Of a DNA stretch of 64,000 nt, positions 54,407-63,317 are shown piece by piece. This DNA is from Flavobacteriales bacterium. Its GTDB lineage: Bacteria; Bacteroidota; Bacteroidia; NS11-12g; UBA9320. The first letter of the stretch is position 1. Each line of letters starts with the position of its first letter. The translations under genes and the position numbers were made by a program. The notes under the pieces are model-generated. The model was not told the DNA's origin and searched no databases. It saw nothing but the letters and a program-made list of their open reading frames with translations. The stretch is taken from the NCBI GenBank assembly GCA_020635355.1, contig JACJZW010000001.1, forward strand, positions 186,001 through 250,000, written 5' to 3'.

Positions 54407-55246
54407 TCACCGAGTAATCACCACCTTTTCACGTACAACCGTCGAACCAACACCTGCAATTTGAAGAACATATATTCCTGCGCTAAGTCCATGTAACTCT
54501 TCCTTAATCACGGGTGATGATGAGGTCATATGATGCACAGTCTTTCCTGATAGATCTGTCAGTTCAACAAATATTCTGTCCGTTGATGGGTTCAAGATTT
54601 CGAGTGTGCCTTGCTTTATCGAATACGAAATATTCATTCCACCAGCATCCGTATTGACGGACAATTTTTGGTCAACCCATACCTGAAATTCATCAAAATA
54701 GCGGCATCCATATCTATCAGTTATAGTCAACTTGTAGTAGGTGGTATCCGATGGACTTGATTTGGGGTTCTCGATGTTTGGGTCGGACAAGCCATCTGCC
54801 GGAAACCATTGGAAACGATAGGGAGGATTATTAATGGAAGACAAAACGATGCTTGTGCGCAGCTGGACACTATCTCCCAGCTTAATCTGTCCTACTTTGA
54901 ATTCAAAATCCGTAGAGTAGCCGGTACTCACCAACTGTACAGAGTCGTAACACGCATTTCCCTTGGAGTCTGTAACCGTTAGTATCAGTTTTACGGTTGA
55001 GGATAGGGTTGCGAGAGGATTGGCAATGGTGCTATCCGTTAGAATGGAACTGTCTAGAGGTGCTAAGGTCTCCCACTTGAATTGAAAGGGTGGATAATCC
55101 CCTGATGCTGTAGGTGAACCTCCTAGCTCGACCTGATCAAACCTTGAACCGCAGTACACGCTATCTTTACCTGCATCAGCAACACATTGGGCGTATACCG
55201 ATTGTCGGAATAGTACCAACAGAAAAATTAGGATTAACCTATTCAT
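54407..55246 (-). CDS. Secreted PKD-like protein with T9SS type A sorting domain
   Basis: 279 aa. Signal peptide LILIFLLVLFRQSVYAQ. Two Ig/PKD-like modules follow (PPFQFKWETLAPLDSSILTDSTIANPLAT, then PPYRFQWFPADGLSDPNIENPKSSPSDTTYYKLTITD), each with the 'x-F-x-W' and 'YxLTxTD' pattern. The C-terminus is a T9SS type A domain (GTLEILNPSTDRIFVELTDLSGKTVHH...GLSAGIYVLQIAG). Likely a secreted or cell-surface protein. The gene sits between two ~270-bp direct repeats. Confidence 0.8.
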   Translation of the reverse strand: MNRLILIFLLVLFRQSVYAQCVADAGKDSVYCGSRFDQVELGGSPTASGDYPPFQFKWETLAPLDSSILTDSTIANPLATLSSTVKLILTVTDSKGNACYDSVQLVSTGYSTDFEFKVGQIKLGDSVQLRTSIVLSSINNPPYRFQWFPADGLSDPNIENPKSSPSDTTYYKLTITDRYGCRYFDEFQVWVDQKLSVNTDAGGMNISYSIKQGTLEILNPSTDRIFVELTDLSGKTVHHMTSSSPVIKEELHGLSAGIYVLQIAGVGSTVVREKVVITR

Positions 55247-55801
55247 TTTTTGTTCTGTGCGATATGATAAAGGTAATCATTCTTCAAAAAAGTTAAGCGT
55301 TTAAGTTGTGGTTGGGCTGGGTATGAAAGGTATAAAATTGGTAACTTTCCTCGGGGTAGGGGCACATGCGGCACTACGAAAAAATCATTAAAAGATGGCA
55401 GGCGTTGGGTGGATTTGATTGATGAAAATGACTCAACGTCGTTGCGAAAAGAATGATTGGTTCACCTGAATAAAAACGACTAACTTTCAACGGGGTAGGG
55501 GTAATTACGTCCCTAACAAATTCTTTTGAATTCTGCTATAACGTTGGGTAAATAAGTGATGCGTTGGGTACATTAGTGATTCTGAATCGGCATTTAACGG
55601 AACACAGAATGACCTATATCACCAATAGGCAATAAACGCCTGATACCAGTAGAACCAACCCTGACATATTGGAGAATTTGCTGGAAAATTCAAGTACCCA
55701 TGCTCCATGCTCCATGCTCCAATTTACCATAAAGCTCGGCACACAGGATCTACTAGAAGTTGCACTAAAGGAATGGAACTTCATTTTTACCCATTCTTTG
55801 C
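55247..55801. other. Intergenic region with direct repeat copy 2
   Basis: No gene. Holds the right copy of the ~270-bp direct repeat (55278-55550) and a short CCATGCT tandem at 55698-55720. Nothing else is recognisable. Confidence 0.7.
55278..55550 (+). repeat. ~270-bp direct repeat, right copy
   Basis: Same order as the left copy: TTCAAAAAAGTTAAGCG, GTAACTTTC, GGGGTAGGGGCACATG, the ATGACTCAACGTCGTTGCG stretch, then a second half-unit with GGGGTAGGGGTAATTACGTCCCTA and a closing AACGTTGGGT. The first palindrome is damaged (CGGCACTA instead of GTCCCTA). Confidence 0.8.
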
Positions 55802-56446
55802 CTAACCGCCGTTTTTATCAAGTTCATTTGCCTTCATCCAAATACGATATATTTTCGATTTCATCGAATCTGAAAGCCTGTCAAGATCGGCATTGTATTG
55901 AATTCTACCAGGTGTAAGCGCAGGGTTGTAGATGTCATTCACGTTTTCCGGGTTGAACAGTAGATTATCTTCGGAAACGAGTATTGGTGTGGCAGGATCC
56001 AAGGTCCAACCTTTAACTACTATGGTATCCTTCGTTGAAAGATTGTAGTAAATTAAATATCGGGATATGGGAGATATGTCAGTGGTACAATCCAAGGTAT
56101 ACACCAAGGCGATTTCATATTGCTGATTGCTGTCTACGGCTTGAATTAGGGCCTTGTTAAAATCCAGATATACCACTACATCTTGCCAATCACATAACAA
56201 AGAGTCTTCATAAGTCCATAAGATAACAGAATCGTTTCGCTCTCTTCTGGTTAGAAATAGGGAAATAATTCCTAACTCACTCATTTGATCATAAATCCGA
56301 TGAACCTCAACCTTATACAGTGTGTCCGAAGCATTCCAAGTGGTATCCCAGCTATAAAATTCTATCTTAGGCTCAACACGTTGATACTGGGCTGTAGCGC
56401 TGTTCCAACAGAAAAGAATTACAATGCCAATAAGAAGATATTTCAT
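55802..56446 (-). CDS. Small secreted protein of unknown family
   Basis: 214 aa from the ATG at 56446; a start 22 codons earlier would place a polar stretch before the signal peptide. Signal: MKYLLIGIVILFCWNSATAQ. The mature part is acidic and rich in beta-type residues, with VYLDFNKALIQAVDSNQQYEIALVYTLD in the middle. No known domain recognised. It stands alone between the direct repeat and the terminator of the S46 gene. Confidence 0.65.
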   Translation of the reverse strand: MKYLLIGIVILFCWNSATAQYQRVEPKIEFYSWDTTWNASDTLYKVEVHRIYDQMSELGIISLFLTRRERNDSVILWTYEDSLLCDWQDVVVYLDFNKALIQAVDSNQQYEIALVYTLDCTTDISPISRYLIYYNLSTKDTIVVKGWTLDPATPILVSEDNLLFNPENVNDIYNPALTPGRIQYNADLDRLSDSMKSKIYRIWMKANELDKNGG

Positions 56447-56545
56447 AGAACAGAAACTAACGTGGTTTTTCATAAACAGTCGGAAAAATTGCATAGGTTG
56501 ATTGGACGTCAATCGCGCTGATCATTCAAAACTAACATTAATAAA

Positions 56546-56572
56546 AAAGCCCGCTCAACATGAACGGGCTTT
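56546..56572 (-). terminator. Rho-independent terminator of the DPP7-like gene
   Basis: AAAGCCCG and CGGGCTTT form an 8-bp stem with an 11-nt loop. On the minus strand it is followed by TTTTTTATT, giving the U-tract just after the S46 gene that ends at 56594. Confidence 0.8.
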
Positions 56573-56593
56573 CTTATCTTTATGTGATTCGTC

Positions 56594-58738
56594 TTATCGA
56601 ACGATGGTCATTTCGTCTACCAAATGACCCGCACCGGCAAACACATCAATAATCCAAAGGGTATATCGAACATCCACCGAAATGGTTCGCTGCAACTTGT
56701 CTTCAAAGGCAATATCGCCACTCATGGCTTCCCAGTTACCATCAAACGCAGTTCCAATTAATTCACCGTTTCCGTTGATCACGGGGCTACCACTGTTTCC
56801 TCCGGTAATGTCGTTGTTACTCAGGAAGCAAACACGAAGTTTACCGTCTGAATCGGCGTACTGACCATAGGTTTTTGACTTGGCTAATTCGATGAATTTG
56901 GCCGGAAGATCAAACTCATGATCACCTGGTACATATTTTTCCAGTACACCTTCCATCGTGGTGTAATGACTGTAGTGAACGGCATCGGCAGGGTAGTAAT
57001 CCAGAACAGATCCGTAAGTCATTCGCATCGTGCTGTTGGCATCCGAGGCATACTTATGATTCGGATTCATTTCCATCAATCCCTTCACAAACAGGCGCTT
57101 GGCCGGTTCCAATTTTTCGGTCGCCAGAGAAAGACCCGGACGAACAGCTGCAAAGTAGTTCTTGTACAGCGCCATCATCAGCTTATACATTGGATCCTTA
57201 TTCAGCTTTTTAACGTTGGGCTTGGCGAGGAAGGCTTCGGCCTTGGCCTGATCCACCATGATGGACTTGTTGTATATCCACGCCGCCATCTTGTCGAAAT
57301 TACCTTTAAACTTCGCCACCAGCTTTTTAAAGTCTTCGGGTTGCTGTGATGGATCGATATCCGTACTGTAATACCGCATCATAGCCGCAAATACTTCCTG
57401 ATCAATGGGTTTGTAATAATCCTTGAAATGACTTTTGGTCTCGTCTTTCAGTTCATTGATCATGTCAGACAGATCATCTCCTTTCTTGGAATTGGCTAAG
57501 CCAATGTAGGATGCCGCATAACCAATCGCTTCAACACCAAATACCGCTTCATTGATATAGGTTCTTGATAATTGAAACTTGTTCTGAATGGCAAAACCAT
57601 CTTCATACATCTTGATCACGTCCTTGTACTGACCGGTGCCATCCGGATCGGATTGAGCCCAGGTATTAAACTGATTTTCAAGATCTTTTTTCTTTTCGTA
57701 TACGTTCAGGCGCTTCAATCCTTTGGTTTGACCGATGTAGTATTTCCAGTAGTTACTCACCCGAGCGTGCTTGGAAGAGTACATCAAATCTACCTCGTCT
57801 GATTGTGCCTGGTATTTCTCATAAATATCAAGTTTGGCGCGTCGCAACTTTACGATGCTGGGTTGCTCTACGTCGATGGCGAATTTCACGCCATAAGAAG
57901 TCAGGTAGCGATCGGTGCTTCCAGGATATCCAAAGATCATGGCGTAGTCGCCTTTTTCCACACCTTTGATCGACACCGGTAAGTGGTGCTTTGGGTGATA
58001 CGGTACGTTCTGAGCGCTGTATTCAGCCGGATTATTGTTGGCATCGGCATAGATGCGGAACATGGAGAAGTCGGCTGTGTGACGTGGCCACATCCAGTTG
58101 TCGGTGTCTCCACCGTATTTACCCAATGATTCTGGTGGTGTGCCTACCAACCGAACATCCGGATAGGTCTGATACACAAACAGGTAGTACTTATTTCCTT
58201 CGAAGAAGCTCTTTACAACTCCTGAGTAATGAAGTACGGAATCCTTTACCTCATTGGCAATTTTCTCGGATTCCGAGTTGATTTGCTTGTGCCGATCGGT
58301 CAAGGATGTTTTTTCGGTCAACCCTTTGGTCACCCGATCGGTTACATCTTCCACGCGCTGGAGGAAGGATACGGAGAAACCGGCTGCCAGTTCATCACTG
58401 CGTTTCATCGCCCAGAAACCATCCCGAAGGTAGTTGCTCTGGGTGCTGGATAGCTTTTGGATCGCATCATAACCACAGTGATGGTTGGTGAGCATCAATC
58501 CGTCTTTGGAGATCATTTCGCCCGTGCAAAATCCACCACCCAATCGAACGATGGCATCCTTCAAACTGGATTTGTTGACGTCGTAGATCTGTTCCGGGGT
58601 TAACTTGAGTCCGAGGCGGACCATGGCCTCATAGTTCTGACTTTGAATCAGATGGGGTAACCACATACCTTCATCTGCCTTGAGCTGAAGGCCAAATGTG
58701 GAGGCCAAAAAGGTAATTAATAGGAGTATTCGTTTCAT
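56594..58738 (-). CDS. S46 dipeptidyl-peptidase, DPP7-like
   Basis: 714 aa with a signal peptide (LLLITFLASTFGLQLKA). The catalytic His is in MLTNHHCGYDAI (~87) and the catalytic Ser in TGGNSGSPVINGNGEL (~648). The S1 pocket stretch reads TAFDGNWEAMSGDI, with Gly where DPP11 enzymes have Arg, pointing to DPP7-type cleavage after hydrophobic residues. S46 enzymes are periplasmic in Bacteroidota and release dipeptides for uptake. The -7 box TATTTTCG lies at 58788-58795. A paralogue of DPP11 type is at 59.6 kb. Confidence 0.93.
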   Translation of the reverse strand: MKRILLLITFLASTFGLQLKADEGMWLPHLIQSQNYEAMVRLGLKLTPEQIYDVNKSSLKDAIVRLGGGFCTGEMISKDGLMLTNHHCGYDAIQKLSSTQSNYLRDGFWAMKRSDELAAGFSVSFLQRVEDVTDRVTKGLTEKTSLTDRHKQINSESEKIANEVKDSVLHYSGVVKSFFEGNKYYLFVYQTYPDVRLVGTPPESLGKYGGDTDNWMWPRHTADFSMFRIYADANNNPAEYSAQNVPYHPKHHLPVSIKGVEKGDYAMIFGYPGSTDRYLTSYGVKFAIDVEQPSIVKLRRAKLDIYEKYQAQSDEVDLMYSSKHARVSNYWKYYIGQTKGLKRLNVYEKKKDLENQFNTWAQSDPDGTGQYKDVIKMYEDGFAIQNKFQLSRTYINEAVFGVEAIGYAASYIGLANSKKGDDLSDMINELKDETKSHFKDYYKPIDQEVFAAMMRYYSTDIDPSQQPEDFKKLVAKFKGNFDKMAAWIYNKSIMVDQAKAEAFLAKPNVKKLNKDPMYKLMMALYKNYFAAVRPGLSLATEKLEPAKRLFVKGLMEMNPNHKYASDANSTMRMTYGSVLDYYPADAVHYSHYTTMEGVLEKYVPGDHEFDLPAKFIELAKSKTYGQYADSDGKLRVCFLSNNDITGGNSGSPVINGNGELIGTAFDGNWEAMSGDIAFEDKLQRTISVDVRYTLWIIDVFAGAGHLVDEMTIVR

Positions 58739-58787
58739 GTAACTGATGTGTTTTTGGAGTTCAGGCGTACCTGATTTTCACAATCGG

Positions 58788-58795
58788 CGAAAATA
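58788..58795 (-). promoter_or_regulatory. -7 box of the DPP7-like gene
   Basis: Minus-strand TATTTTCG (TAnnTTTG with one change), about 49 bases before the ATG at 58738. Confidence 0.4.
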
Positions 58796-59000
58796 AACGA
58801 TCCGCTCCGTTATTGACTGCCGGACGGATGTAATCTTGGATTTTATCGATTATAGCAGTGGAATGGGGGATGAGGGATGGGGTAGGAGTTTTGAGAGAAG
58901 AGATCTGAGATTAGAGTTGGGATAGAAAGGTCAACGAGTAAAGTGCAAAGATTAAAATCCAAAATCCGGTCTATGAATTAGATGATGGTCATTCCTTACA

Positions 59001-59489
59001 TTAACTAACATTAATAATGATAGGTAAGTTGAACCGCATGCGCACGGGTTTGGATTTTTGTACTGCGGGCGACCAACGCGGCATGGTTCGCACAACCCTG
59101 AGTGCCTCTTCTTCAATATCCTTCTTACTCTGGTCACAATTGATCTCAGGTAACCCATTTTTAGCTCGTTTCTTTTGAGCAGACTTAGACGGACCATCCA
59201 CATCAAAAGTGGATTGAAATACCTCCGCATTGGAAATGGTTCCATCCTTTTCAATGATAAACTGTACCACCACGCGGCCACTGGTTCCGCAGTCCAAAGC
59301 GGATTGCGGAACACGAACATTCTTCATGATATACGCATACAACGCGCTTTCACCTCCCGGGAATTCGGCTTTTGATTGAATCAGCGTATACGTTGAGGTG
59401 TCTTTTGTGGATTTCACTTCAGTGCTGTCCTGTGCCCAGGCCATCAACCCGCAGGTCAATACGGCAACCGTTAATAGATACTTGATCAT
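59001..59489 (-). CDS. TonB C-terminal domain protein
   Basis: 162 aa from the ATG at 59489. A signal or anchor segment (YLLTVAVLTCGLMAWAQ) is followed by a TonB_C-like domain: AEFPGGESALYAYIMKNVRVPQSALDCGTSGRVVVQFIIEKDGTISNAEVF, then RVVRTMPRWSPAVQ and VRMRFNLPIII. Unlike full TonB it has no Pro-rich linker. It could act in energised uptake or as a periplasmic module. It lies between the two S46 genes on the same strand. Confidence 0.82.
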   Translation of the reverse strand: MIKYLLTVAVLTCGLMAWAQDSTEVKSTKDTSTYTLIQSKAEFPGGESALYAYIMKNVRVPQSALDCGTSGRVVVQFIIEKDGTISNAEVFQSTFDVDGPSKSAQKKRAKNGLPEINCDQSKKDIEEEALRVVRTMPRWSPAVQKSKPVRMRFNLPIIINVS

Positions 59490-59597
59490 AGCCCAAATAA
59501 AGTAATTATGCCATAGGGGTCTTTCCGAAAGTTTTATGAAATACCGTACATCCATTCCGTCGTCCGTTGTCCGTACTTCAAACTCCGTAATCCGTCC

Positions 59598-61748
59598 TCA
59601 CAATTTAACTCCCATCTCACTCAGCACCTCATCGGCACCACCAATGTACTTCATCACATAGAGGACGTAACGGATGTCCACACCAATAGACCGACTATAC
59701 GACTCGTTCCACGCAAAATCATTGATCGTGGCAGTATATGCCCGGTCGAAGTTGATGCCCACCAAATTGCCATCGGCATCCAAAATAGGGGAGCCGCTGT
59801 TCCCTCCCGTAGTATCCAAATTATACAGCATGCCCACAACAACCTGCTTGTGTTTCGGATGCACTAACTTGTCACTGGCTTCCGTGCGTTTAAACGTTTC
59901 AAGTATGTCGGCGGGCATGTAATAATCCGATTCTTCTTCCTTGGCCCGATCGCTTGGATCAGCCTTTTCGAGGATTCCGGATAGCGTAGTAAATGGCTCG
60001 TTGTACACGGCATCCTGAGGACTGTACCCCTTTACATATCCATAGGTCAATCGGAGGGTGGAATTAGCATCCGGAACAAACGTCTCACCGGAATAGGCTT
60101 CACGTACTTCGGCCAACAAGGGCATCAATACATCTATTTTATCATCAATCGCCCTCCATTCCTCGCTCATAACACCCACCTTGTCGTTGATCAACGATGC
60201 CATCTTTACCAACTTGTTCTTTTGCTTTAGGAAGCTTCCAGGATTCTTATCCCATTTTGCCATGGTGGATTTGGCATCCAACCACTTGGATTTTTTCCAA
60301 TGCTTCCACAACGCCGCTTCAATATCATCCCGATTTGTTGATTTTATTTTCATCAAGGCCCAGACATCGTCAACAGAATGACCGCTTTTATGCAGGCGTT
60401 CCAACAGCCGGGCAGTGAATTGCATATCCAATTTATCGGAGTGAATTCGATAGCCGCCTCTCAGCTGAGCTGTTAGTCGATCCTTATTGTCGGTTAACCA
60501 ATCATCTCCCTTTTCCTTTTTTAGCTGTCCATATTCATCAATAAATGCCGCAACATGAAAAATCCCCGAGCTCGAATACAATTGATTGAGCAAAATGTAC
60601 TCATCGGCCATTTCCATCTTTCGCTTATACAGCGCAGACATTTCGTCAAACACATGTCCATACTTGGTGCGAAGTGAGGCGTTGCCGGATACAAACTTTT
60701 TTAACTCTTCCTGTTCGGCATATCGCTGAGACACCAAATTGGTCCGGGTAAGTCCCTGAATTTTTCCTCTAAAATTCTTTGCGGTATTATGCAAACTGGC
60801 CAAAGTTCCGGCGTATTGCAATCGCTTGGCGGTATTACCTCGTGCATCTTGCTCCAACATATCAATCCGCTCCCCAAACCAGGATGAAATCACCGGAAGA
60901 ATGTGTTCATACTGATAGCTCAAGAATTCGGCAGGTGTATGCCGATAGGTGCGTCCGGGATACCCTAGAATAAAGACGAAATCGTTTTCATCTGTTCCAT
61001 TGGCATTGATTTTCAGATGGCGTTCTGGTTTGTAGGGCTGATCGTTTTCATAGGCTCGCACCACACTAAAATCACCGTTATGACGAGGCCACACCCAGTT
61101 GTCGGTTTCGCCACCAAATTTCCCAACGGTTTGTGGTGGAACGTACACCAAGCGGACGTCATTCAGCAGTTTGTATCGGAACAACGTATAGAAGCGCCCC
61201 ACAAACATTTCTGAAATGCTGATCTCCAGGTCCGGGTATTTTTCAGACTCTTCCTTTTCAAGCGCCTTGATGTTGTCCCGGATTTTTTGACTTCGTTCGG
61301 CTGGATTGGTCAAGGTATGCACCCCATCCATAACCTTCATACTCACATCTTCAAAGGAGAGGGTAATTCGGCATGGAAGGCTTGTTTTAATTTCATCCTT
61401 CTTATCTGCGGCATAAAAACCGTTGTCGAGGTAGTTATTCTCCGGTGTACTCACCGATGCCACCGACCCAAAAACACAGTGATGATTTGTGATAATCAAT
61501 CCTTCATCTGAGATAAAGGATCCCGTGCATCCGCCCAATCGAACCAAGGCATTGGTTAACCCTACCTGACCCGGAGTGTAAATCTCTGAGACCGGTATGC
61601 GCAAACCCGCTTCTTTCAGATTGAGGTTTCCCAGCTGAGCCAGTGGGTACATTCCTTCTTCCTGCTGGGATTGCCGGAACGAACTCACGATCAATCCAAT
61701 AACCACTATGCTCGCAAGACCGAGCATACTCCAGAATCTCTTTTTCAT
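59598..61748 (-). CDS. S46 dipeptidyl-peptidase, DPP11-like
   Basis: 716 aa from the ATG at 61748; upstream in-frame codons fall inside the neighbouring ABC gene. The N-terminus has a signal/anchor (FWSMLGLASIVVIGLIVSSF). Catalytic His: LIITNHHCVFGSV; catalytic Ser: TTGGNSGSPILDADGNL. The S1 stretch reads GINFDRAYTATINDF, with Arg as in DPP11, which favours cleavage after Asp/Glu. Together with the DPP7-like enzyme it would cover both acidic and hydrophobic P1 residues. It begins four bases after the mlaF-like stop. Confidence 0.92.
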   Translation of the reverse strand: MKKRFWSMLGLASIVVIGLIVSSFRQSQQEEGMYPLAQLGNLNLKEAGLRIPVSEIYTPGQVGLTNALVRLGGCTGSFISDEGLIITNHHCVFGSVASVSTPENNYLDNGFYAADKKDEIKTSLPCRITLSFEDVSMKVMDGVHTLTNPAERSQKIRDNIKALEKEESEKYPDLEISISEMFVGRFYTLFRYKLLNDVRLVYVPPQTVGKFGGETDNWVWPRHNGDFSVVRAYENDQPYKPERHLKINANGTDENDFVFILGYPGRTYRHTPAEFLSYQYEHILPVISSWFGERIDMLEQDARGNTAKRLQYAGTLASLHNTAKNFRGKIQGLTRTNLVSQRYAEQEELKKFVSGNASLRTKYGHVFDEMSALYKRKMEMADEYILLNQLYSSSGIFHVAAFIDEYGQLKKEKGDDWLTDNKDRLTAQLRGGYRIHSDKLDMQFTARLLERLHKSGHSVDDVWALMKIKSTNRDDIEAALWKHWKKSKWLDAKSTMAKWDKNPGSFLKQKNKLVKMASLINDKVGVMSEEWRAIDDKIDVLMPLLAEVREAYSGETFVPDANSTLRLTYGYVKGYSPQDAVYNEPFTTLSGILEKADPSDRAKEEESDYYMPADILETFKRTEASDKLVHPKHKQVVVGMLYNLDTTGGNSGSPILDADGNLVGINFDRAYTATINDFAWNESYSRSIGVDIRYVLYVMKYIGGADEVLSEMGVKL

Positions 61749-61752
61749 AAGT

Positions 61753-62484
61753 CTAACCAAAATAAGATGCGTTGATAAAGGCCTGAAGCTCCGGATTGCC
61801 TGATTGGCGTACTTCTTCCTTCTTTCCTTCCCACCATTTTTGACCTTCATAGATGAAGACAATCTTGTCTCCAATGTCAAAAACCGTCTTCATATCGTGG
61901 GTGTTGATAATCGTAGTCACCTGAAATTCCTGCGTGATCTCCATCAACAACTCGTCAATTACCCGTGATGTTACGGGATCCAGACCGGAATTGGGCTCAT
62001 CACAGAAGAGGTATTTGATGTCCATAGCGATGGCACGGGCTATGCCCACACGCTTCTTCATTCCTCCACTAATTTCCGCCGGAAACTTGGAATTAATTCC
62101 CTCCATGTGCACCTGCTCCAAACAGAAGTTTACACGATCCAATCGTTCTGCGGGGGTCATCTTGGTGAACATTTTGAGCGGAAACTCGATGTTTTCCTGA
62201 ACGGTACTTGAATCAAACAGGGCTGAACCCTGGAACAGCATACCAATCTCTCGACGAATTTCACGGAGTTCCTTGTGCTGCAACCCTAGAAAATCACGGC
62301 CATCGTAGTGAATACTACCGGAATCTGGTCGGAGTAACCCCACCATGCACTTCATCATAACACTTTTACCGCTGCCACTGGCACCAATAATCAAATTGGT
62401 TTTTCCCGGCTCCATGGACGTCGTAATACCTTTTAGTACTTCACGCCCGTCAAACGCTTTCCGTATGTCCTTCAGATCAATCAT
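61753..62484 (-). CDS. MlaF-type ABC transporter ATPase
   Basis: 243 aa. Walker A GASGSGKSVMM, signature SGGMKKRVGIARA, Walker B YLFCDEPNSGLD, then an H-loop (INTHDMKTV). The sequence follows the Mla/Mce importer ATPases that move lipids between membranes. It lies 2 bases after the permease gene and 4 before the DPP11-like gene. A substrate-binding MlaD-type gene is not in this window. Confidence 0.92.
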   Translation of the reverse strand: MIDLKDIRKAFDGREVLKGITTSMEPGKTNLIIGASGSGKSVMMKCMVGLLRPDSGSIHYDGRDFLGLQHKELREIRREIGMLFQGSALFDSSTVQENIEFPLKMFTKMTPAERLDRVNFCLEQVHMEGINSKFPAEISGGMKKRVGIARAIAMDIKYLFCDEPNSGLDPVTSRVIDELLMEITQEFQVTTIINTHDMKTVFDIGDKIVFIYEGQKWWEGKKEEVRQSGNPELQAFINASYFG

Positions 62485-62486
62485 CG

Positions 62487-63224
62487 TTAGAGCAAAAGTT
62501 GGGTTAAAACGTAATCGGCGAAAAGTATAAGAACCGCACTGTATACCACGGCGCGTGTGCTGCTGGTTCCAACTTCAAGTGCGCCTCCGCTGGTATAGTA
62601 CCCTTGAAAACAAGCCACTGAGGTAATGATAAAGGCATACGTGAACGCCTTGATCAACGAGAAGAATAGGTTATAGGCCAGAAAGGATCCCCGCGCACCC
62701 TGAAGGTATTCATCGGGAGTTAGAATGCCACTGGCTTCTCCGGCGATCACACCTCCCACATTGCTCAGAAAGATGGATATGACGATCAACATTGGAATCA
62801 TCACCACACCGGCTACAATTTTTGGTAAGGCTATAAATCCGGCGGAATTAATCCCCATAATCTCCAAGGCATCAATTTGTTCGGTTACCCGCATGGTTCC
62901 AATTTCCGAAGCGATATGAGACCCAACCTTTCCGGCTAGTACCAGACAGGTAATGGTTGGAGCCAGCTCCAACATGGACGAATCACTCACGATGGAGCCG
63001 ATAACCGGATTTTCAACCAATGGACTGATCAACTGATAGGCAATCTGTAAGGTTGTTACGGCGCCCTGAAAAATGGCGATGATAGCCACAATTCCCAAGG
63101 ACCCGATTCCGATGTTGTTCATCTCCAAAAGAGTCCGGTCCATATAGACCTTGAACTTCTCAGGACGTGAAAACATGCCTTTCAGAAATAAGATGTACCG
63201 ACCGAAATGCTGAAAAAAGTGCAT
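62487..63224 (-). CDS. MlaE-type ABC transporter permease
   Basis: 245 aa with five to six membrane helices. GAVTTLQIAYQLISPL, VLAGKVGSHIASEIGTMRVTEQIDALEIMGIN and FIALPKIVAGVVMIPML are the MlaE/Ttg2B family landmarks. With the following MlaF-like ATPase it forms the core of a lipid-asymmetry (Mla/Mce-type) transporter. Divergent from the SDR gene. Confidence 0.92.
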   Translation of the reverse strand: MHFFQHFGRYILFLKGMFSRPEKFKVYMDRTLLEMNNIGIGSLGIVAIIAIFQGAVTTLQIAYQLISPLVENPVIGSIVSDSSMLELAPTITCLVLAGKVGSHIASEIGTMRVTEQIDALEIMGINSAGFIALPKIVAGVVMIPMLIVISIFLSNVGGVIAGEASGILTPDEYLQGARGSFLAYNLFFSLIKAFTYAFIITSVACFQGYYTSGGALEVGTSSTRAVVYSAVLILFADYVLTQLLL

Positions 63225-63281
63225 GAATTTTTGAGGCGGTAAATATAGTTGTCTTCATTCAAGCGAAATGGCGGAATGGGC

Positions 63282-63289
63282 TAGATTTG
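63282..63289 (+). promoter_or_regulatory. -7 box of the SDR gene
   Basis: TAGATTTG, perfect TAnnTTTG, 28 bases before the ATG at 63318. Confidence 0.5.
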
Positions 63290-63317
63290 TGCAGATTGTG
63301 GAAATAAATCGGTGGAC

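Noticed and set aside
54066..54410. Minus-strand open frame of 114 codons next to the T9SS gene
   Set aside because: It lies mainly inside the left direct repeat, has no signal, domain or homologous frame in the right copy, and is best seen as chance.
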